From the NCBI RefSeq assembly GCF_008016455.1, contig NZ_SAXU01000001.1, forward strand, positions 248,001 to 312,000: DNA of 64,000 bases. Direction: 5' to 3'. Within the stretch, counting starts at the first letter, position 1, and each line of letters starts with the position of its first letter. Of the stretch, positions 45,623-54,818 are shown in pieces. The translations under genes were made by a program, and so were the position numbers. The notes beneath the pieces are model-generated. The model saw nothing but the letters and a program-made list of their open reading frames with translations, was not told the origin of the DNA and ran no database searches. The stretch is from Brachyspira aalborgi (GTDB taxonomy: Bacteria > Spirochaetota > Brachyspiria > Brachyspirales > Brachyspiraceae).

Positions 45623-47092
45623 ATGTTTGAAAATGTAGGAACTTATTTACAATTACTTTCAGAGGAAAAAGATATTAGCGTTGACCTTCTTAAAGAGGTT
45701 ATAGAATCTACTATGATTTTAGCCTTAAAAAAGAAATACGGAAACGATACTAACTTCCATATTAATTTTGACGAAAAAAATAATCCGACTGTTTATAGAG
45801 CGGTAATAGTCGTTGAAAATGTAGAAGACGATAAAAAAGAAATTTCTTTAGAAGAAGCTAAAAAACTTGATGAAGATATTAATTTGGGAGACGAAGTTTT
45901 ATTATTAGTCGACCATGTGGAAGAGTTTGGCAGAATAGAAAGCACGGTTGCAAAAACTACATTCTTTCAAAAAATTGCAGAACTTGAAAAAAATATTATT
46001 TATAACGAATTCAAAAGACGAGAAAATCAACTTGTAAACGGATATTTTCAAAGAGAAACGAGAGGAAATATTTATGTTAATTTAGGCAAAACGGAAGGAA
46101 TTTTATTAAGAAAAGACCAATCTCCAAGAGAGCATTATTCGGTTGGCGATAGAATAAGAGCCTATATTTATAAAGTTGAAAACGATAGAGGCGGACATCC
46201 TACGATTTATTTAACGAGAAGCAAAGGCGCTTTTATTAAAAAACTTTTTGAACTTGAAATACCAGAAGTGGCGGACGGAACTATAGAAATAAAAAATATA
46301 GTCCGACAACCAGGATTAAAAATAAAAATGTCCGTAATCTCAAATAAGCCAGAAGTCGACCCTGTTGGCGCTTGCATCGGGCAGAAGGGAATTAGAATTC
46401 AATCGATTATAAAAGAAATAGAAGGCGAAAAAATCGATGTCGTAAAATGGTCTAAAGATATAAGAGAATATATAGCCGAAGCAATATCGCCTGCAAAACC
46501 TATAAGAATAATAATCACAGAGCCTGAAAATAAAGAAGCAATGATTATAATTCCTGACGAACAATTAACTTTAGCGCTTGGCAAAAGCGGTTATAATGTT
46601 AAACTTGCATCTCAACTTACGGGTTATACTTTTGACTTAAAAACCGAAACAGATATTAAATCGAATCCTGAATTATTAAAAGATTTAGTTCCTTTAAGTC
46701 AAATATTCTCCGATAATTCCGAAGAAACTGAAGATACAGCCTCACAAGAAGAAAATAAAGAAGTCGTAAGTAATCTTTATTCTCTTTCTGGAGTAGATAA
46801 AGAGATTATAGAAACTTTAATTAATAACAATATCAATTCTATAGAAGAGCTTTATAGTTTATCTGCAGAAGAAATTATGGAAAAAACAAATTTAGATAAA
46901 GATACGGTTGATAATATAATAAATATACTTAAAGAAGTTGTTACGGTAGTAGAATCTGACGAAGAAGGCTACGAAACTACAGAAGAAGTTGTTGAAGAGA
47001 TTGAAGTTTATGAATGTCCAAATTGCGGTTCTACAATAACGGAAGATATGACAAAATGTCCTAAATGCGGAGTTGAACTCTCTTTTGAATAA
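45623..47092 (+). CDS. nusA: Transcription factor NusA with C-terminal zinc ribbon
   Basis: The 489-residue protein has the NusA N-terminal domain (1-125), an S1 domain (about 130-200), two KH domains (about 225-345, with ACIGQKGIRIQSI and LALGKSGYNVKLA), and a helix-hairpin-helix-like region around residues 380-435. The end is unusual: four cysteines, CPNC and CPKC (C465, C468, C479, C482), form a zinc-ribbon. NusA modulates pausing, termination and antitermination by RNA polymerase. infB, which usually follows nusA, is absent; two methyltransferases follow instead. A GGAG site precedes the ATG. Confidence 0.95.
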   Translation: MFENVGTYLQLLSEEKDISVDLLKEVIESTMILALKKKYGNDTNFHINFDEKNNPTVYRAVIVVENVEDDKKEISLEEAKKLDEDINLGDEVLLLVDHVEEFGRIESTVAKTTFFQKIAELEKNIIYNEFKRRENQLVNGYFQRETRGNIYVNLGKTEGILLRKDQSPREHYSVGDRIRAYIYKVENDRGGHPTIYLTRSKGAFIKKLFELEIPEVADGTIEIKNIVRQPGLKIKMSVISNKPEVDPVGACIGQKGIRIQSIIKEIEGEKIDVVKWSKDIREYIAEAISPAKPIRIIITEPENKEAMIIIPDEQLTLALGKSGYNVKLASQLTGYTFDLKTETDIKSNPELLKDLVPLSQIFSDNSEETEDTASQEENKEVVSNLYSLSGVDKEIIETLINNNINSIEELYSLSAEEIMEKTNLDKDTVDNIINILKEVVTVVESDEEGYETTEEVVEEIEVYECPNCGSTITEDMTKCPKCGVELSFE

Positions 47093-47105
47093 TTAAAATA
47101 AAATT

Positions 47106-48008
47106 ATGATTTGTAAAGTTTGCGAAAGCGATAAATATAATAAAATCGGCGAGATTAAAGGAATTTGGAAAGAAAATAAAAATATTTATCAATGCGAAAA
47201 ATGTTTTTTATATTTTATAGAATCTCCAAGCGATGAAGAAATTTATTTATTGTATAAAAACGAATATCATAATAGCATAAAAAATAAAATATTCGAGTTT
47301 GCAAAAAGCAAAATGCGATATTCAAGATGCTTAAATCAATTTAATTTTATAAAAGCTAATATAAATTGCGACAATAAAAAAGTATGCGAAATCGGAGCTT
47401 TTGACGGATTATTATTAAATATATTCAAAAATAATAAATGCGAAGTTCACGGATACGAACTTAACGACAGGGCGAGAGAATATGCAAAAAATAAATATAA
47501 TATATACTTAAAACAAAATTTTTTAGAAGATAATCAAAAATACGATATTATAATTCTTTCGCATGTTATAGAGCATTTCAAAGAGCCTAAAGAAATTTTA
47601 TTAAAAATAAAATCTATGTTAAACGAAAACGGATTTATTTATATAGAAGTTCCTAACTCTCCGTTAAAAAATCAATGTTCTTATGAAACGCTTATTAAAT
47701 ATTTAACAACTACTCATACGGTTAATTTTAATATTGATAATTTAAAAACTTTTGTAGAAAACGGAGGCTTTAAAATAATTAAATATCAATATTACGATTA
47801 TAATGTAAATAAAAATAATGAAAAACTTAAAATAAGTTTGCTTGAAGGCGGTTTTCCTTCTTTTGATAATCTTTTTAATTTTTTATTAATCGCCTTAAAA
47901 ACTATAATTTATCCGAAGTCAGTTTTTATTAACTATGACGATAATAAAAATATTTGGAGCTATGGAGAAAATATAAGAATAATAGCGAAGGAGCGGATTT
48001 TTGAATAA
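47106..48008 (+). CDS. SAM-dependent methyltransferase with zinc motif
   Basis: The 300-residue protein has an N-terminal zinc-binding module (C3xxC6 and YQCEKC) typical of many class I methyltransferases, followed by a SAM-binding motif KVCEIGAFDGLLLNIF and a post-motif HVIEHFKEP. Sequence of this type methylates small molecules or sugars, often in surface-glycan pathways. The start is 13 nt after nusA with no clear ribosome binding site, so it may be coupled to nusA. A paralogue follows with an 8-nt overlap. Confidence 0.85.
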   Translation: MICKVCESDKYNKIGEIKGIWKENKNIYQCEKCFLYFIESPSDEEIYLLYKNEYHNSIKNKIFEFAKSKMRYSRCLNQFNFIKANINCDNKKVCEIGAFDGLLLNIFKNNKCEVHGYELNDRAREYAKNKYNIYLKQNFLEDNQKYDIIILSHVIEHFKEPKEILLKIKSMLNENGFIYIEVPNSPLKNQCSYETLIKYLTTTHTVNFNIDNLKTFVENGGFKIIKYQYYDYNVNKNNEKLKISLLEGGFPSFDNLFNFLLIALKTIIYPKSVFINYDDNKNIWSYGENIRIIAKERIFE

Positions 48009-48935
48009 TATAAATTTAAATAAAAAATTATGTCCTTTATGCGAAGCGGAAGCTAATGAAAATAATATAGTCGATATTGTAGAAAATATTTGGGAAAATA
48101 ATAAAAATGTTTACGAATGTAGTAATTGCAAACTTTATTTTATAGACGAGCCTTCTCAAAGCGAAATTAAATTTTTATATAATAGCGATTTTTATGCAAG
48201 GAATAATAATATTATTTATAAATTTATTGACGCTAAAATGAAATATGCAAGAGCTTTAAATAGATTTAATTATATAAAAAAATTTATTAAAAAAACTGAC
48301 AATTTAAATGTTTTGGAAATAGGCGCATCGGACGGACTTTTGCTTTCTATTTTTAAAAAAGAAAATTTTAATGTTTTTGGATACGAATTAAATGAAAATG
48401 CAAGAAAGGACGCTTTAAAAAAATACGATATAAAAATGAAAGATGATTTTTTGAAAGATAAAAATATTGATAAAAATAAATATAATATCGTTATAATGTC
48501 GCATATTTTAGAGCATTTTACAAATCCAAAATATATTTTAAATGGCGTTCATAACTTCATAGGGGGGGGGTAAACGATATCTTATTTATTGAAATTCCAT
48601 ATACTCCAAATTATAAAATAGTTTCAAAAGACGACATGAAAATATTTTTTGAAACCGAGCATACGGTTCATTTTAACGAAAAGAATATTTCGCTTTTAAT
48701 GAAAGAATGCAATTTTAAGATTTTGGATATTTGCTATAACGAATATAATATAAACGATAATAATTTGAAGAAAAATATATGGCTTGGAAAATTTGATTTT
48801 AAATCGTCAATAAATTTTTTGTATTTTATCTCTAAAATTTGTTTTAATCCAAAAAACGCTTTTATAGATTATAAAATTTCTGATAATTTTAATTTTGGAA
48901 GGAATATAAGAATAATAGCTGCAAAAAATAATTAA
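48001..48935 (+). pseudogene. Second methyltransferase, frameshifted at a poly-G tract (phase-variable?)
   Basis: The gene is a paralogue of the methyltransferase just upstream (CPLC and YECSNC zinc motifs, NVLEIGASDGLLLSIF, SHILEHFTNP). It starts at TTG at 48001, 7 nt after an AAGGAG site. At 48562-48570 a run of nine G shifts the frame and the protein stops at 48573 after 190 residues. The rest, which matches the paralogue (FIEIPYTPN, ETEHTVHFNEKN), is open in another frame up to 48935. Ten or seven G would restore a continuous protein of about 311 residues. The intact coding of both halves fits phase variation by slipped-strand mispairing better than old decay, but a sequencing error in the tract or true inactivation is possible. 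Confidence 0.85.
48562..48570. repeat. Poly-G tract (G9) inside a methyltransferase gene
   Basis: Nine consecutive G occur in an AT-rich gene, exactly at the frameshift point between the two homologous halves. It is the only such run of G noticed in the window. Confidence 0.95.
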
Positions 48936-48944
48936 TATCTATTA

Positions 48945-48972
48945 TTGACATATATCTTACAAAATATATACT
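48945..48972 (+). promoter_or_regulatory. Consensus promoter, leaderless, for the DUF4390 gene
   Basis: TTGACA (48945-48950) and TATACT (48967-48972) are separated by 16 bp. Seven nt separate the -10 box from the ATG at 48980 and there is no Shine-Dalgarno, the same arrangement as at 39765-39800. Confidence 0.7.
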
Positions 48973-48979
48973 TTTACAA

Positions 48980-49555
48980 ATGCTAAAATATAAAAACTTT
49001 ATTAAATTAATTATAATATTATTAATATCGTCTATTCCTCTATATTCGCATGAATTAAGGCTTCATTATTCAAGGAGCTATATTGACAATAATATTTTAT
49101 ACGCCGATGTTTACGCGGGAATAAATATAGAAATAGACGAAAATATAAAAAGATATGTAGAAAGCGGAATTATAGTATTTTTGAATTTTAGAATAGATTT
49201 TTTAAGAAAGAGAGCGATTTTTAACGAAAACCTTAAAGAAGTTTATTTAAGTAGAAGAATATATTATGATTTTTTTACAAAAGAATATGTAGCAGTTAAT
49301 TCTGAAACCTCTCTTGAAACGAGAAGTCAAAATTTTTATGTTTTAATAAGAACTTTATACCAAATAAGCAGAGTAGAAATATACGAAACCGATAAATTAA
49401 ACGAAGAGAATATTTATTTTTTCAAAACAAGATTATCTATAAGATTTCAAAACGCTTTTCCATATTTGTCAATCTTTTTTAATATTATAACGCCTTTGCA
49501 ATATAGAATTAAATGGCTTAAGTCGGAAGAGTTTAAAATTGGCGAATTATATTGA
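48980..49555 (+). CDS. DUF4390-like secreted protein
   Basis: The 191-residue protein has a signal peptide (LIIILLISSIPLYSHEL) and a body resembling DUF4390: an opening YSRSYIDNNILYADVYAG, an IDENIKRYVESGIIVFLNFRI element, RRIYYDFFTKEYVA, and a final NIITPLQYRIKWLKSEEF. DUF4390 proteins are periplasmic and often encoded near two-component sensors; none is present here. It is preceded by a methyltransferase and has its own near-consensus promoter. The exact role is unknown. Confidence 0.75.
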   Translation: MLKYKNFIKLIIILLISSIPLYSHELRLHYSRSYIDNNILYADVYAGINIEIDENIKRYVESGIIVFLNFRIDFLRKRAIFNENLKEVYLSRRIYYDFFTKEYVAVNSETSLETRSQNFYVLIRTLYQISRVEIYETDKLNEENIYFFKTRLSIRFQNAFPYLSIFFNIITPLQYRIKWLKSEEFKIGELY

Positions 49556-49920
49556 TATTATTTTGAATTCTTTATTCCGCTTGTAAAAACATTTTCGCAA
49601 TATTTATAAAGTCCGTCATTGCGAGCGGGCGTCTGCCCACTTTTAGTGTGAGCGTGACAATCTATATATCTGGATTGCTTCGGTAAAGCCTCGCAATGAC
49701 TAGATTTTTTTGCGACTGCCCAACTTTGGCGTGGGATTGGCAAGGCACACAGAGTGAGCGAAGACTTTATCCCGAAACAATCTATTATTCATAAATTTAT
49801 TATTTTTTATAAATTTCTTTATCTTATTTAAGAATAAGAAATTTTACATGACTTTTTTAATCAAATATATTATATTTTTAACATAAATTTTAAAAAATAA
49901 TTAAATCAAGGCGAAAAACA
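49556..49920. other. Intergenic region with dispersed repeat
   Basis: The region holds a copy of the dispersed repeat at 49614-49700 and more related GC-rich sequence to about 49765. Beyond it is AT-rich sequence leading to the ankyrin gene; an AAGGCG site lies before its ATG. No reading frame is credible. Confidence 0.7.
49614..49700. repeat. Dispersed GTCATTGCGA-type repeat, copy 2 (palindromic)
   Basis: The element starts CGTCATTGCGAGCGGGC and ends GCCTCGCAATGAC, so its two ends are inverted repeats of about 10-11 bp. The interior has GGATTGCTTCGG. This is the most complete copy and could fold as a hairpin or act as a miniature inverted-repeat element. Confidence 0.8.
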
Positions 49921-51741
49921 ATGATAAAAAAAATAATATTAATTGCTATTATAACTATTATAACTTTTGGAGTAATAGCCTGTTCTTCAAATTCGGGAGA
50001 AGCGTTAATAGATACCGCGAGGAATGAAGATTTAGAAACGGCTAAACTTTTAATAGAGAATGGCGCGGATATTAACGCTAATGATAAAGACGGAGTGACG
50101 GATTTAATGCAGGCTTCGGAAAATGGGAATTTAGAAACCGTAAAGGATTTAGTAGAAAGAAAACGAGTAAATATTAACGCTAAAGATGAAGATGGTTATA
50201 CCTCTTTAATGTATGCTTCATTTAATGGAAATTTAGAAATAGTCAAATATTTAGTAGAAAATGGAGCGGATGTCAACGCTAGAGTTGATAACGACTGGAC
50301 AGCTTTGGAATTTGCTTCAGGAAAAGGACATTTAGAAATAGTTAAATATTTGTTAGAAAACGGAGCGGATATTAATTCTGGAAGTGAACGGAACGGCGGA
50401 GCTTTATTGAATGCTTCAGCTAATGGACATTTAGAAATAGTTAAATATTTGATAGAAAACGGAGCGGATATTAACGCTGAAGATAATATTGACTGGACGG
50501 CTTTAATATGGGCTTCATATAATGGGCATTTAGAAATAGTTAAATATTTGGTAGAAAACGGTGCGGAGATTGATTATTATATTGACAAGTCGGCTTTAAT
50601 GAATGCTTCATATAATGGACATTTAGAAATAGTTAAATTTTTAATAGAAAACTACGCGGAGATTGACGCTAAAGATAATAATGGTAATACCGCTTTAATG
50701 TATGCTTCAATAAGTGGAAATTTAGAAATAGTTAAATATTTATTAGAAAATGGAGCGGATATTAACTCTAAAAATGATGACGGCGTAACGGCTTTATTGA
50801 ATGCTTCATATGAAGGACAATTAGAAGTAGTTAAATATTTAATAGAAAACGGCGCGGATATTAATACTAATGATAAAGACGGCGTTACGGATTTAATGCA
50901 GGCTTCGGCATTTGGTAATTTAGAAATGGTTAAATATTTGATAGAAGATATTGAAGTCGATATAAACGAAAAAGATAATATTGACAGGACGGCTTTAATA
51001 GTCGCTTCATTTAATGGACATTTAAAAATAGTTAAATATTTAGTAGAAAACGGAGCGGATATTAACGCTAATGATAAAGACGGAGTGACCGCTTTAATGA
51101 ATGCTTCAAAAGAAGGTAATTTAGAAATAGTTAAATATTTGGTAGAAAAAGGGGCTAATGTTAATATTAAAGATAATGAAGGTAAAACCGCTTTAATTAA
51201 TGCTTCATACGAAGGACAATTAGAAATAGTTAAATTTTTAATAGAGAATGGCGCGGATGTTAATCTCAAAAATAATAACGGACAAACTGCTTTAATGTAT
51301 GTTTCAAATTTAGAAATAGCTAAATATTTATTAGAAAATGGCGCGGATATTAACGCTAAAGATAGTAAGTGGGGCTATACCGCTTTAATATACGCCACAG
51401 AATATGGAAATTTAGAAACGGTTCAATTTTTAATAAAGAACGGAGCGAATATTAACGCTCAAGATGATATTGGCAGAACGGCTTTAATTAATGCTTCATT
51501 TAATGGACATTTAAAAATAGTTAAATTTTTAATAGAGAATGGCGCGGATGTTAATATTAAAAATAATTATGGAATAACCGCTTTAATATACGCTGCAGAA
51601 CATGGAAATTTAGAAATAGTTAAATATTTGGTAGAAAAAGGGGCTAATGTTAATATTAAAGATAATCATGGAAGAACCGCTTTAGATTTGGCGGAAACCG
51701 AAGAGATAAAAAAAGTATTGAGGAAAGCTGGAGCTAAATAA
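49921..51741 (+). CDS. Ankyrin-repeat lipoprotein
   Basis: The 606-residue protein starts with a signal peptide and lipobox GVIAC (Cys21). The remainder is about seventeen 33-residue ankyrin repeats of the form DGxTALMxASxxGxLEIVKYLIENGADINAKD, to the C-terminus. Secreted ankyrin proteins often bind partner proteins. The repeats are close enough at DNA level to recombine: 51118-51177 and 51607-51666 are identical over 60 bp by eye. An imperfect hairpin lies just after the gene. The lipobox implies an outer face anchor; the binding partner is unknown. Confidence 0.92.
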   Translation: MIKKIILIAIITIITFGVIACSSNSGEALIDTARNEDLETAKLLIENGADINANDKDGVTDLMQASENGNLETVKDLVERKRVNINAKDEDGYTSLMYASFNGNLEIVKYLVENGADVNARVDNDWTALEFASGKGHLEIVKYLLENGADINSGSERNGGALLNASANGHLEIVKYLIENGADINAEDNIDWTALIWASYNGHLEIVKYLVENGAEIDYYIDKSALMNASYNGHLEIVKFLIENYAEIDAKDNNGNTALMYASISGNLEIVKYLLENGADINSKNDDGVTALLNASYEGQLEVVKYLIENGADINTNDKDGVTDLMQASAFGNLEMVKYLIEDIEVDINEKDNIDRTALIVASFNGHLKIVKYLVENGADINANDKDGVTALMNASKEGNLEIVKYLVEKGANVNIKDNEGKTALINASYEGQLEIVKFLIENGADVNLKNNNGQTALMYVSNLEIAKYLLENGADINAKDSKWGYTALIYATEYGNLETVQFLIKNGANINAQDDIGRTALINASFNGHLKIVKFLIENGADVNIKNNYGITALIYAAEHGNLEIVKYLVEKGANVNIKDNHGRTALDLAETEEIKKVLRKAGAK

Positions 51742-51760
51742 TAATATATCGTTTCTATTA

Positions 51761-51796
51761 ACCTCATGCATAGACGCGTGGGGTTTAATTATTTTT
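51761..51796 (+). terminator. Hairpin terminator after the ankyrin gene
   Basis: ACCTCATGC (51761-51769) pairs with GCGTGGGGT (51776-51784) through two G-U pairs around an ATAGAC loop and is followed by an interrupted T-rich tract. It lies 20 nt after the ankyrin stop codon. Confidence 0.65.
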
Positions 51797-51924
51797 ACAA
51801 ATAGAATTATATTTAGAATTATATTTAAAATAAAAAATCCGATTTAAACCTTATAGTATAAATTAATTATATTGACTTTTTATAAATATCTTATAAAATT
51901 ATTTTCTATTAAAAAGAGATAGAT

Positions 51925-52599
51925 ATGCGTTTTAATATTGTTATATTTTATATATTATTATCTACTTTTGCGTTTGCTCAAAATTACGGATACGATAAAA
52001 AATACCAAAAGCAATTAAGCGAAAGCGGAGTTGAAATAAACGAAGAGCAGAAAAAGAAAGTCAGAGAGGATATAAAAAAATATGCAAATTTTTATTTGGA
52101 TAAACATTATAAATATAATGAAAAAGCCGAATTGACGCATCCAATCTCTAAAGAAAAAAAGAATTTTAATTTTGACTGCTCGGGTTTTGTAGCCGCGGTT
52201 TATTGGACAAGCAATATAGCGGTATTTGAAAAGCAAGCGGTTTTGGGAGAAAGCGGAGTAAAAACTATATACGGCACTTTAGAAAAATATAAAAAAATAT
52301 ATAATAATTCTTTGCCGAATATAGGCGATATTATTATGTTTGATAGAACTACTTCCGAAACAAAAAAACTTACTCATGCGGGAATAGTAGTTAATGTCGA
52401 TAAAGAAGACGAAACTATAACTTATATTCATGCATCAACGAGTAAAGGGCTTGTTTTAGGATATATGAATTTAAAATATCCCGATTTGGCAAGAAAGAAT
52501 GGCAAAGTTATAAATAGCTATTTAAGGGCAGGCGGAGGAATCGATTCTTTGGCTTCAAAATGTTTTAATAGCTACGGAACGATTTTAGATTTGCCTTAA
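51925..52599 (+). CDS. NlpC/P60-family cell-wall hydrolase
   Basis: The 224-residue protein has a signal peptide (MRFNIVIFYILLSTFAFAQ) and an NlpC/P60 domain with the catalytic triad signature: FDCSGFV (Cys85), LTHAGIVV (His151) and YIHAST (His169). The insertion between Cys and His holds an IGDIIMFDR segment. Members cleave peptide bonds in peptidoglycan stems. No SH3 or LysM domain is present, so substrate targeting is not evident. It lies 68 nt upstream of ftsH on the same strand. Confidence 0.9.
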   Translation: MRFNIVIFYILLSTFAFAQNYGYDKKYQKQLSESGVEINEEQKKKVREDIKKYANFYLDKHYKYNEKAELTHPISKEKKNFNFDCSGFVAAVYWTSNIAVFEKQAVLGESGVKTIYGTLEKYKKIYNNSLPNIGDIIMFDRTTSETKKLTHAGIVVNVDKEDETITYIHASTSKGLVLGYMNLKYPDLARKNGKVINSYLRAGGGIDSLASKCFNSYGTILDLP

Positions 52600-52667
52600 T
52601 TTTTATATAGATAAAAAGTTAGATTTTAAATATAAATTAATAGAATTAAATAATGGAGAATTAATAT

Positions 52668-54764
52668 ATGAGCAATAAAAAAAATAATAATAGAAAAAGC
52701 CCAATGCCTCAATCTGGAGGCGGAGGAAATCAAATAATAATAGTTTTGCTTCTAACTATGGTTGTAGTTATGGCGGTTATGTATTTTCAAAAAAATCCTC
52801 AAGAGAAAGCTGTTGAATGGGATTATTCTACCGTAGTTCAAAAAGTTAAAGAAGGAGCGGTAACCGAAGTAACGATAGTCGACCAAAATATAAGAAACGG
52901 CAAAGCCTTTGAAACGGTTAACGGTAAAATAAACGAAACAAGTTTTTATTCTTTTATACCTTTTACTGCAAACGGATTTGTAGATTTGCTTATAGAAAAT
53001 AATGTAAAAGTCAAAGGAGAAGAAAATAAACCGAGTTATTTTAGTATAATACTTGTTAATTTGCTTCCGATTCTTGCCATAGGATTTTTATTATGGTTTT
53101 TTATGTTTAGGCAGGTTCAAGGCTCAAATAATAGAGCTATGAGTTTTGGAAAAAGCCGAGCTAGATTATTGACTAAAGAAGATGTTAAAGTAACTTTTAA
53201 GGATGTAGAAGGATGTAAAGAAGCTAAAGAAGAATTAGTCGAAGTTGTGCAATTTTTAAAAGACCCTGTTAAATTTACTAAACTTGGCGCTAAAATACCG
53301 AAAGGCGTTTTATTGGTAGGTCCTCCAGGAACGGGTAAAACTCTTCTTGCAAAAGCGGTTGCGGGCGAGGCAAATGTTCCGTTTTTCAGCATGTCGGGTT
53401 CTGAATTTGTTGAAATGTTTGTCGGAGTAGGAGCTTCGAGAGTTAGAGATTTATTCGAGCAGGGAAAGAGAAGCGCTCCTTGTATAATATTTATAGACGA
53501 GCTTGACGCGGTTGGAAGAACGAGAGGCGCTGGATACGGAGGCGGACATGACGAAAGAGAGCAGACTTTAAACCAAATGTTAGTAGAAATGGACGGATTT
53601 AATACCGACACAAGAATAATAATATTTGCAGCGACTAACCGTCCCGATGTATTGGACCCAGCTTTACTTCGTCCTGGAAGATTCGACAGGCAAGTTGTGG
53701 TTGATTTACCCGATGTTAAAGGAAGAGAGGGAATATTTAAAGTTCATGTTTCAAAAATACAACATGACCCTTCAATAGATTTGTATCATTTAGCGAGAGC
53801 GACTCCTGGATTTTCGGGAGCGGATATTGCCAATATGGTTAATGAAGCCGCTTTAATTGCCGCAAGAAACGATAAACCGAGAGTTGAACTTCCCGATTTT
53901 GAGGAAGCGAGAGATAAAGTTATGATGGGACCAGAAAGACGAAGCATATTAATAAGCGAGAGAGAAAAATTGAATACGGCTTATCATGAAGCGGGACATA
54001 CTTTAATGGCGGTTTTACTTCAAAATACCGATTCTTTGCATAAAGTGACTATTGTGCCGAGAGGAAGAAGTTTAGGCGCTACTTGGACTTTGCCATCTGA
54101 CGGAAGATATACTTTACAGAGAAAAAAAGCTATAGACGAAATGTCATTACTTTTGGGAGGAAGAGTCGCCGAAGAGTTTAAATTTGGAGAAGATTCGGTT
54201 ACTACGGGAGCTTCAAACGATATTGAAAGAGTGACGGAAATGGCAAGAAGGATGGTTTGCGAATGGGGAATGAGTAAGCTTGGACCAATCGCTTTTGGAC
54301 AGAAAGAACAGCCTATATTTTTAGGAAAAGAGATTGCAAGACATAAAGATTATAGCGAAGAGACAGCTCAAAAAATAGACGAAGAAGTTCATAGATTTGT
54401 TATGAAAGCTTATGAAAGAACTCAAAGACTTCTTAAAGAAAATTCTGATAAGTTTGAAAGTTTAGCGAAGGAATTATTTGAAAAAGAATCTTTGGATATA
54501 GAAGATATAGAGAGAATATGCGAAGTTAAACTTGATAGAGTAAAAGATAAACTCGTATATGCAGGAAAGGACCCTAAAAGAGGAACGGATGAACTTGAAG
54601 ATAGCGATTATCAAGATAGAGATGTAAAAAGCGTTAAGGAAGAGGTTTTTAATAGCCCGCTTAAAACCGTTAAAAAAAGCGAAGACGAAGAAAAGTCTGC
54701 TAAAATGATAAAAAAAACTACTTCAATGAAAAAAATTAATCCGAAGAAAAAGAAAGAAGAATAA
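52668..54764 (+). CDS. ftsH: ATP-dependent zinc metalloprotease FtsH
   Basis: The 698-residue protein has two membrane helices (about 25-42 and 125-148) flanking a periplasmic segment, an AAA+ ATPase with Walker A GPPGTGKT (about 217-224), Walker B IIFIDELDAVG and the second region of homology ATNRPDVLDPALLRPGRFDR. The protease active site is HEAGH (about residue 440). The C-terminal tail is long, highly charged and lysine-rich. FtsH degrades damaged membrane and regulatory proteins. A GGAG site precedes the ATG, and a strong terminator follows. Confidence 0.98.
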   Translation: MSNKKNNNRKSPMPQSGGGGNQIIIVLLLTMVVVMAVMYFQKNPQEKAVEWDYSTVVQKVKEGAVTEVTIVDQNIRNGKAFETVNGKINETSFYSFIPFTANGFVDLLIENNVKVKGEENKPSYFSIILVNLLPILAIGFLLWFFMFRQVQGSNNRAMSFGKSRARLLTKEDVKVTFKDVEGCKEAKEELVEVVQFLKDPVKFTKLGAKIPKGVLLVGPPGTGKTLLAKAVAGEANVPFFSMSGSEFVEMFVGVGASRVRDLFEQGKRSAPCIIFIDELDAVGRTRGAGYGGGHDEREQTLNQMLVEMDGFNTDTRIIIFAATNRPDVLDPALLRPGRFDRQVVVDLPDVKGREGIFKVHVSKIQHDPSIDLYHLARATPGFSGADIANMVNEAALIAARNDKPRVELPDFEEARDKVMMGPERRSILISEREKLNTAYHEAGHTLMAVLLQNTDSLHKVTIVPRGRSLGATWTLPSDGRYTLQRKKAIDEMSLLLGGRVAEEFKFGEDSVTTGASNDIERVTEMARRMVCEWGMSKLGPIAFGQKEQPIFLGKEIARHKDYSEETAQKIDEEVHRFVMKAYERTQRLLKENSDKFESLAKELFEKESLDIEDIERICEVKLDRVKDKLVYAGKDPKRGTDELEDSDYQDRDVKSVKEEVFNSPLKTVKKSEDEEKSAKMIKKTTSMKKINPKKKKEE

Positions 54765-54780
54765 AAATAAATGTTTCATT

Positions 54781-54818
54781 AATTACCGTAGTATTTATTA
54801 ATATTGCGGTAATTTTTA
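54781..54818 (+). terminator. Intrinsic terminator after ftsH
   Basis: AATTACCG (54781-54788) and CGGTAATT (54807-54814) form a perfect 8-bp stem, extended by AT pairs inside, and are followed by TTTT. It lies 16 nt after the ftsH stop codon. Confidence 0.8.

Noticed and set aside
49558-49743. 61-residue minus-strand reading frame
   Set aside because: It is a translation of the dispersed repeat at 49614-49700.
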